From the NCBI GenBank assembly GCA_044370335.1, contig JBILVS010000059.1:1-17501 (forward strand): a DNA stretch of 17,501 nucleotides, in the 5' to 3' direction. The stretch comes from REEB509 sp044370335 (GTDB taxonomy: Bacteria > Pseudomonadota > Alphaproteobacteria > Caulobacterales > Aquidulcibacteraceae). Under the pieces are notes generated by a model, which was not told the DNA's origin, made no database searches, and saw only the letters and a program-made list of their open reading frames with translations. The position numbers and the translations under genes are program-made. Positions 12,525 to 17,501 of the stretch are shown here, one piece after another. Positions within the stretch are counted from its first letter, which is position 1, and every line of letters starts with the position of its first letter.

Positions 12525-13412
12525 TCAGTTGCGGCCGTCGCTGTTCTGGAAATAGCGGAAGAAGTCGTTGTCCGGCGGGATCACCATCTGGGTGCCTTCC
12601 GGCATGGCGGCTTCATAGGCCCGCATCGAGCGATAGAAGGCCGCAAAGTCCGGGTCCCGGCCGAAGCTTTCGGCAAAGATGCGGGCCCGCTGCGCGTCGC
12701 CTTCCCCGCGGATCACTTCCGCCTCTTCCCGCGCGGTGGCGCGGATCACGGTGGCTTCCCGTTCAGCGTTGGCGATGATCCGGGCGGCTTCTTCTTGGCC
12801 CGCAGCTCGGGTGGCGGCGGCCACCTGCTCCCGTTCAGTGGACATCCGCTGGAACACCCGGTCTTGGGTTTCCGCCGGCAGGTCGGCCTGCCGCAGCCGC
12901 ACGTCCACGACCCGCACCCCGAGATTTGGCCCCGCTTCCCGGTTCACGTCCGCCGCGATCAGGGTCATGAGCTCGGCCCGGCGTTGCGAGATGATGGCGC
13001 TCGAATCTACCGCGCCGAGCTGCCGCCGCATCGCAGCCTCAGTCAGCGCCTGCAGCCGCTGCCGGCCCGCTTCCTCCGTCTGCGCCGCCTGATAGAACGC
13101 GCGCGGATCAACGATCCGCCAGAAGATGAACGCATCCACGATCAGCGTTTCCTGATCCGACGCGATCACCCGCTGCTCCTGCAGAGTGAAGTGCATGTTG
13201 CGCCGATCGAAATCGATGACGTTCTCAACGAACGGAGCCTTCACATAAAGACCAGGGCCCGTCGTACCCCCTTCCTGGTTGATGACGCGCTGGATTTCCC
13301 CGAAGCGCAGCACAAGGACCTGCTGGGTTTGCGGCACGATCATCAGCGTGTTGGCGAGGACGAACAAAACCGCCGCGGCGATGAACAACAAAGGCAAGAA
13401 AAGACGTTGCAT
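12525..13412 (-). CDS. hflC: HflC, SPFH-domain subunit of the FtsH-regulating HflKC complex
   Basis: Inner-membrane protein that with HflK surrounds the FtsH protease and modulates its access to membrane substrates. 295 residues, normal length. Seen: N-terminal membrane anchor at about 4-22 (LFLPLLFIAAAVLFVLANTL), then the SPFH/band-7 domain with QQVLVLRFGEIQRV, GPGLYVKAPFVENVIDFDRR, ASDQETLIVDAFIFWRIVDP and a long helical region REQVAAATRAAGQEEAARIIANAEREA rich in Ala and Glu. The conserved tail FAAFYRSMRAYEAAM follows, then DFFRYF. The ATG at 13412 shares one base with the hflK stop (TGATG), and GGGAG stands upstream, so the pair is translationally coupled. Confidence 0.97.
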   Translation of the reverse strand: MQRLFLPLLFIAAAVLFVLANTLMIVPQTQQVLVLRFGEIQRVINQEGGTTGPGLYVKAPFVENVIDFDRRNMHFTLQEQRVIASDQETLIVDAFIFWRIVDPRAFYQAAQTEEAGRQRLQALTEAAMRRQLGAVDSSAIISQRRAELMTLIAADVNREAGPNLGVRVVDVRLRQADLPAETQDRVFQRMSTEREQVAAATRAAGQEEAARIIANAEREATVIRATAREEAEVIRGEGDAQRARIFAESFGRDPDFAAFYRSMRAYEAAMPEGTQMVIPPDNDFFRYFQNSDGRN

Positions 13413-14683
13413 CAGTTCGCTCCCGTCCGGGACACCGAAGGTGACGCTTGCGCCGATGGCGCAGGGGTCGTGGGCGTGGAGGGCGAGCCCGGCGTGGTCG
13501 CAGGCGGGGTCCGCCGGCGCAAATTCTCCATAGGCAGGATCGGCGTCACGCCCGAGCCGCCGTCGATGATCACCATGTCGGCGCCGCGGTAAATCCGCTC
13601 CATCGTTTCAAAATAGAGCCGATCGCGCGTGACGCGCGGAGCGCGCCGATATTCGTCAAGCACAAGGCGGAAGCGCTCGGCGTCGCCTCTGGCTTCCCGC
13701 ACCACCTGTTCACGATAGGCTTGCGCCTGCGCCAACTCCCGCGCTGCATCCCCGCGGGCCAGCGGCACCTGCTCATTCAGAAACCGCTGCGCCCGGTTGA
13801 TTTCGGTTTCGGCGTCCTGGTTGGCGCGGACCACATCATCGAAGGCGGGGCGCACTTCCGGCGGCGGCGCGGCGCTCAACAGCTGCACTTCCAGGACCTC
13901 AACGCCCGACACATAGGCGTCGAGGATCCGCTGCATCAGCTCTTCGGTCTGTTGTTCGACCTGCCCCCGCTGGGTCGTCAGGATCGCCTCCAAGGGGGTC
14001 CGGCCGATCACCTCGCGCATGGCGCTTTCCGCCACGCCCCGCACCACGCTCTGCGGATTCTGCAGGTTGAACACCCACTGATAAGCGCCGCTGTCATAAG
14101 GGGTCGCACCTTCGCCCTTCAGGCGGAACAGCACCGTGAAATCGATATCGACGATGTTCTCGTCACCGGTCAGCATTAGGCTTTCTTCCGGCACGTCCTG
14201 CTCATTGACCCGGCCGATCTCCACCCGCTGCTGACGGGTGACGACAACGGTCTGATGCGCCTCGATCGGCCACGGCATATGGATTTGCAGTCCCGGACCC
14301 GTCGTATCGACATAGGCCCCGAAGCGGGTGACGACGCCTTGTTCGCCTTCGTCCACCACATAAACGCCCGACGCCGCCCAGCCGGCCAACGCCAGAATGC
14401 CGACCACGGCCAAGCCCGAGCCCGCCCGGCGCGAACCGTCCGGATCCTGCGAACCGCCGCCGCGACCGCCCAGGCCGCCGCGCATCCGGCTTTGGAACCG
14501 CCGCAGCATCTCTTCCAGATCAGGCCCATGCGCGCCGCCGGGCCCACCGCCTGGGCCGGGACCTTGCGGGCCGCGGGGCGGCTGTCCCCACGGTTGACGC
14601 GGACCAGAGCCCCATGGGCCGCCGCCGCCCGCTTGCCCGCCTCCGCCCCCCCCGGAGCCGCTCGACTGGTCGTTCCATGGCAT
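13412..14683 (-). CDS. hflK: HflK, SPFH-domain subunit of the FtsH-regulating HflKC complex
   Basis: Partner of HflC in the inner membrane. 423 residues. Seen: a Gly/Pro-rich cytoplasmic N-terminus (about 1-85), typical of HflK, with GPDLEEMLRRFQSRM around 53-67; a membrane helix at about 90-108 (LAVVGILALAGWAASGVYVV); then the band-7 domain (EQGVVTRFGAYVDTTGPGLQIHMPWPIEA, LTGDENIVDIDFTVLFRL, SVVRGVAESAMREVIGRTPLEAIL). A helical stalk follows (FDDVVRANQDAETEINRAQRFLNEQVPLARGDA) and a disordered Pro/Thr/Ser-rich tail. The ATG at 14683 has AGAAGG upstream. It is the first gene of hflK-hflC and probably of the protease gene as well, and is divergent from mrp (92 bp between start codons). Confidence 0.97.
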   Translation of the reverse strand: MPWNDQSSGSGGGGGGQAGGGGPWGSGPRQPWGQPPRGPQGPGPGGGPGGAHGPDLEEMLRRFQSRMRGGLGGRGGGSQDPDGSRRAGSGLAVVGILALAGWAASGVYVVDEGEQGVVTRFGAYVDTTGPGLQIHMPWPIEAHQTVVVTRQQRVEIGRVNEQDVPEESLMLTGDENIVDIDFTVLFRLKGEGATPYDSGAYQWVFNLQNPQSVVRGVAESAMREVIGRTPLEAILTTQRGQVEQQTEELMQRILDAYVSGVEVLEVQLLSAAPPPEVRPAFDDVVRANQDAETEINRAQRFLNEQVPLARGDAARELAQAQAYREQVVREARGDAERFRLVLDEYRRAPRVTRDRLYFETMERIYRGADMVIIDGGSGVTPILPMENLRRRTPPATTPGSPSTPTTPAPSAQASPSVSRTGAN

Positions 14684-14733
14684 GAGATCAGTTACCTTCT
14701 GGCGCGTCGGGCGAAATGTGTCCGCCCCGGCCC

Positions 14734-14762
14734 GATATGAGCGACAGAGCGTGGCCCTTCAA
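14734..14762 (-). promoter_or_regulatory. Candidate promoter of hflK
   Basis: Minus strand: -35 TTGAAG (14762-14757), 17-base spacer, -10 CATATC (14739-14734). It would start transcription near 14727 and give a leader of about 44 bases before the hflK ATG. It fits the alphaproteobacterial sigma-70 pattern but is a weak match at the -10. Confidence 0.4.
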
Positions 14763-14775
14763 GTAGAGGTGAGGG

Positions 14776-15912
14776 ATGACTAACCCGTTGACGCGTTTGG
14801 ACGACGCCCTCCGTCGCGCTGCCGACACAGTCCGCGATCCCTTGACTGGTCAAGGTTTAGCCCACAGCGGGAGAATCACCGCCGCCGGTCTCGCCGATGG
14901 GGTGGCGCGCCTGACCCTGGAAGCCCCCGCCGCCGCGGTGGATCACTTTCGCGAAGCCCGCGACGCTTTGGAGCGGGCCGTGGCGCGCCTCCCTGGGGTG
15001 AACCGGGCTCTGGTTGTGCTCACAGCCCATGAAGGCGCCGCCCCTTCGACCCGCGTCCGCAAGGGCGCACCCCCTCCAGAACGGACGCCCCCAGCGCCCC
15101 AGGCCCGCACCGCAGAAGGCCTGCCGGGGGTAAAGGCCATCCTGGCGGTGGCCTCCGCCAAAGGCGGCGTGGGCAAATCGACGGTGGCTGTGAACCTCGC
15201 CTGCGCTTTTGCCGCACGAGGCCTGAAAACCGGGCTGCTGGATCTGGATGTGTATGGACCGTCCGTGCCCACCCTGCTCGGCCTCGCCGCGCAGAAGCCC
15301 GAAAGCAGGCCTGACAAAAAATTGATCCCGCTCCCGGCCTTTGGCCTCAAAAGCATGTCCATCGGCTACCTGGTGAATGTCGACAGTCCGATGATCTGGC
15401 GCGGGGCCATGGCCTCCTCCGCCGTGCGCCAGATGTTCGACGACGTCGCCTGGGCGCCGCTGGACATCCTCGTCCTCGACATGCCCCCCGGCACCGGCGA
15501 TGTGCAACTCACCATCGCCCAGCGCGCGCCTCTGTCCGGCGCGGTTATCGTCTCCACCCCCCAGGAGGTGGCCCTGGCGGATGTGCGCCGCGGCATTGCG
15601 ATGTTTGAGAAGACCCACGTCCCGATCCTCGGGATCATCGAGAACATGGCCTGGCTGGATCAGGGCGACGGCCGCAAACTTCACCTCTTTGGCGAGGGCG
15701 GCGCCCGGCGCACTGCAGAGGCCTTCGGCGCGCCCTTCCTGGGCGAACTCCCAATCGAAGTCGCCCTGCGCGAGAGCGCCGACCAGGGCGCCCCGCTTGT
15801 CGCCGCCGCGCCCGCGAGCCCCATGGCCCGCCGCTTCCTGGCGATGGCGGAGGCGATCGAAGCAGGGATCGCCCAAGGATCAAAGCCGCCCCCCGTCATC
15901 CGGTTCGTTTAG
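14776..15912 (+). CDS. mrp: Mrp/ApbC-type Fe-S cluster carrier ATPase
   Basis: Cytoplasmic P-loop ATPase of the MinD/Mrp group thought to bind and hand over Fe-S clusters. 378 residues; the ATG at 14776 has GAGGTGAGGG directly upstream. Seen: an N-terminal MIP18/DUF59-like domain (about 1-85), a Pro-rich linker (about 88-112), deviant Walker A ASAKGGVGKST at 126-136, LLDLDVYGPSVPTLLGL (154-170), IWRGAMASSAVRQM (207-220), and Walker B/switch VLDMPPGTGDVQL with D235. After IIENM the segment reads AWLDQGDGRKLHLFGEGG, where Mrp of many bacteria carries a CxxC cluster-binding pair; here both Cys are absent. From memory this is common in alphaproteobacterial Mrp. It is divergent from hflK and followed 69 bp later by the amidohydrolase gene on the same strand. 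Confidence 0.95.
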   Translation: MTNPLTRLDDALRRAADTVRDPLTGQGLAHSGRITAAGLADGVARLTLEAPAAAVDHFREARDALERAVARLPGVNRALVVLTAHEGAAPSTRVRKGAPPPERTPPAPQARTAEGLPGVKAILAVASAKGGVGKSTVAVNLACAFAARGLKTGLLDLDVYGPSVPTLLGLAAQKPESRPDKKLIPLPAFGLKSMSIGYLVNVDSPMIWRGAMASSAVRQMFDDVAWAPLDILVLDMPPGTGDVQLTIAQRAPLSGAVIVSTPQEVALADVRRGIAMFEKTHVPILGIIENMAWLDQGDGRKLHLFGEGGARRTAEAFGAPFLGELPIEVALRESADQGAPLVAAAPASPMARRFLAMAEAIEAGIAQGSKPPPVIRFV

Positions 15913-15981
15913 GCTTGGATTGGCGCGCCCGGTGAGTCATGTTGGCGTCAAGCGATAAAGACGACCGCATGGGAGGATAAG

Positions 15982-17501
15982 ATGGCGGGCTTTGACCTCG
16001 TGATCCGAGGCGGCGCGGTCGTGGACGGCACGGGCGCCGATCCCTTTGAGGCCGATGTCGGCGTCACCGCAGGCAGGATCGCCGCGGTCGGTCGCGGGCT
16101 TGCAGCCGGCACAGAGGAAATCAACGCCAAGGGCCTCGTCGTCACCCCCGGCTTCGTCGACGTCCACACCCATTATGACGGCCAGGCCGCCTGGGACGCC
16201 CGCCTGCAGCCCTCGACCCAGCACGGGGCGACCACCGTCGTCATGGGCAATTGCGGCGTCGGCTTCGCCCCCTGCAAACCCCAGGACCGGGCCGCGCTCA
16301 TCAGCCTGATGGAGGGCGTTGAAGACATCCCCGGCGGCGTCTTGAGCGAGGGCCTCCCCTGGGCATGGGAGAGCTTTGCGGAGTATCTGGCTTTTCTGGA
16401 GGCCAAACCCCGAGACGCCGACCTCGCCGCCATGGCGACGCACGGACCGATCCGGGTCTTTGCGATGGGCCAGCGCGCCATCGAGCGGGAAGCCGCGACA
16501 CCGGAAGACATCGCGCTGATGCGGCGGCTGGTGGGCGAAGCGGTCGCCGCGGGCGCCGTCGGTTTCTCCACCTCCCGCACCCTCGCCCACCGCACGGCCG
16601 AGGGCGCGCTCGTGGCGAGCTATGGCGCGGCGCATGAGGAGCTGACCGCCATCGGCGAAGGGCTTGCAGCCTCCCCTGGCGCCGCCTTCCAGATGATCAC
16701 CGATTGGGACGATGTGGACGCCGAGTTCGATTGCCTGGAAGCGCTCGTGCGACGCGCCGGCGCTCGGGGCACCTTCAGCCTGATGCAAAACGATCTCCGG
16801 CCCGAGCGTTGGAAAGAGGTCACGGCGCGGTTGGGGGCGGCGAACGCCAAAGGCCTGCCGATCACGGCGCAGACCATTTGCCGCCCCATCGGCGTCGTCA
16901 TGGGCTTTGACGCCTCGATGCACAGCTTCGCTTTCCGGCCAAGCCACAAGGCGATCAAGGACCTTCCGCTTCCGGAGAAAATCAAGCGCCTGCGGGATCC
17001 GTCCGTCCGGGCGGCGATCCTCTCTGAGGAGGATCACGAACCGCATGTCTTCATGCGCTATTTCGGCGGCCGCCTGGACCGCTTCTTTGAGCTCGGCGCT
17101 GAGCCCGATTATTGGCCGGACCCCGACAACAGCATCGCCGCCCGCGCCGCTCGCGAAGGCGTTGATCCATATGCGTATCTTTACGACATCCTTCTGAAGG
17201 ACGACGGCCGCGCGCTCATTTACCTACCCATCGCGGGCTATCAGGACCCAAGCGGCGGCGTCGTGCAGACCATGCTCACCCACCCCAACACCATGCCCGC
17301 CTTGGGCGACGGCGGCGCCCATGTCGGCACGATCTGCGACGCCAGCGTGTCGACCTATCTGCTGACCGAATGGGTGCGGGATCGCGGCGTCTTCAGCCTT
17401 TCAGAAGCCGTCCGTAGGCTAACGAGCCAGCCCGCGTCGTTCTTCCGTTTCGCCGACCGCGGGGTATTGAAGCCCGGCCTGAAGGCGGACCTCAACGTCA
17501 T
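15982..17501 (+). CDS. Amidohydrolase, D-aminoacylase (N-acyl-D-amino-acid deacylase) family, C-terminus beyond the window
   Basis: At least 506 residues of a metal-dependent hydrolase with a TIM-barrel core; the end is off the right edge. The ATG at 15982 has GGGAGGATAAG just upstream. Seen: an N-terminal beta-sandwich part FDLVIRGGAVVDGTGADPFEADVGVTAGRIAAVG, the metal motif TPGFVDVHTHYD with H62, H64 and D66, GATTVVMGNCGVGFAPC with C91 (family D-aminoacylases use a Cys in this NCG motif as metal ligand), GAVGFSTSRTLAHRT, and MPALGDGGAHVGTICDAS with D443. LTSQPASFFRFADRGVLKPGLKADLNV follows, the usual closing region of these amidohydrolases. Relatives hydrolyse N-acyl-D-amino acids or similar amides; the substrate is not determined, and no signal peptide is seen. 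It follows mrp by 69 bp and may be cotranscribed with it. Confidence 0.92.
   Translation, partial: MAGFDLVIRGGAVVDGTGADPFEADVGVTAGRIAAVGRGLAAGTEEINAKGLVVTPGFVDVHTHYDGQAAWDARLQPSTQHGATTVVMGNCGVGFAPCKPQDRAALISLMEGVEDIPGGVLSEGLPWAWESFAEYLAFLEAKPRDADLAAMATHGPIRVFAMGQRAIEREAATPEDIALMRRLVGEAVAAGAVGFSTSRTLAHRTAEGALVASYGAAHEELTAIGEGLAASPGAAFQMITDWDDVDAEFDCLEALVRRAGARGTFSLMQNDLRPERWKEVTARLGAANAKGLPITAQTICRPIGVVMGFDASMHSFAFRPSHKAIKDLPLPEKIKRLRDPSVRAAILSEEDHEPHVFMRYFGGRLDRFFELGAEPDYWPDPDNSIAARAAREGVDPYAYLYDILLKDDGRALIYLPIAGYQDPSGGVVQTMLTHPNTMPALGDGGAHVGTICDASVSTYLLTEWVRDRGVFSLSEAVRRLTSQPASFFRFADRGVLKPGLKADLNV

Noticed and set aside
14857..15876. Minus-strand open frame of 339 residues
   Set aside because: Gly/His-rich antisense shadow of mrp.
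15937..17046. Minus-strand open frame of 369 residues
   Set aside because: Antisense shadow of the D-aminoacylase-like gene, which has a ribosome binding site and intact motifs.

Overview
The window is GC-rich and densely packed, and reads as chromosomal DNA of an alphaproteobacterium. The evidence is the gene set and its style: class I IlvC, a split ilvB/ilvN, a miaA/serB pair back to back, a Do-type protease next to hflC-hflK, and an Mrp ATPase without the usual Cys pair. A Caulobacterales-, Maricaulales- or Parvularculales-like host is my best guess; this is inference and no rRNA or tRNA is present to test it.

Left part (1-1779): a 5' fragment of a short-chain dehydrogenase and an acidic protein of unknown function (both minus strand), then a Uma2-family endonuclease gene (plus strand) broken by a perfect 17-bp tandem duplication.

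Branched-chain amino acid block (1904-9117): ilvC is followed by four extra tandem copies of a roughly 101-bp unit made of its own last codons, stop codon and 3' flank. Upstream of ilvC on the same strand lie an exported SnoaL/DUF4440-like protein, ilvN, and a one-helix membrane protein. An oppositely oriented FAD/NAD(P)-binding protein gene then separates this group from ilvB. In front of ilvB are a near-consensus promoter, an almost leaderless 28-codon leader ORF and a rho-independent terminator hairpin with a competing antiterminator. This is the layout of a ribosome-mediated attenuator. IlvB and IlvN form acetohydroxyacid synthase and IlvC does the next step of valine/leucine/isoleucine synthesis.

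Right part (9138-17501): miaA (tRNA isopentenylation, minus) and serB (serine synthesis, plus) diverge from a 14-bp gap filled by their two ribosome binding sites. serB converges on a degP/degQ-type periplasmic protease gene, which lies downstream of hflC and hflK on the minus strand (FtsH-modulating membrane complex), giving an envelope protein quality-control cluster. Divergent from hflK is mrp (Fe-S carrier ATPase, plus), followed by a D-aminoacylase-like amidohydrolase that runs off the right edge.

The most interesting points are the ilvB attenuator, the array built from the end of ilvC, the freshly broken Uma2 gene, and the insertion of unrelated genes between ilvB and ilvN. I saw no mobile element, CRISPR array, phage gene, tRNA or rRNA.
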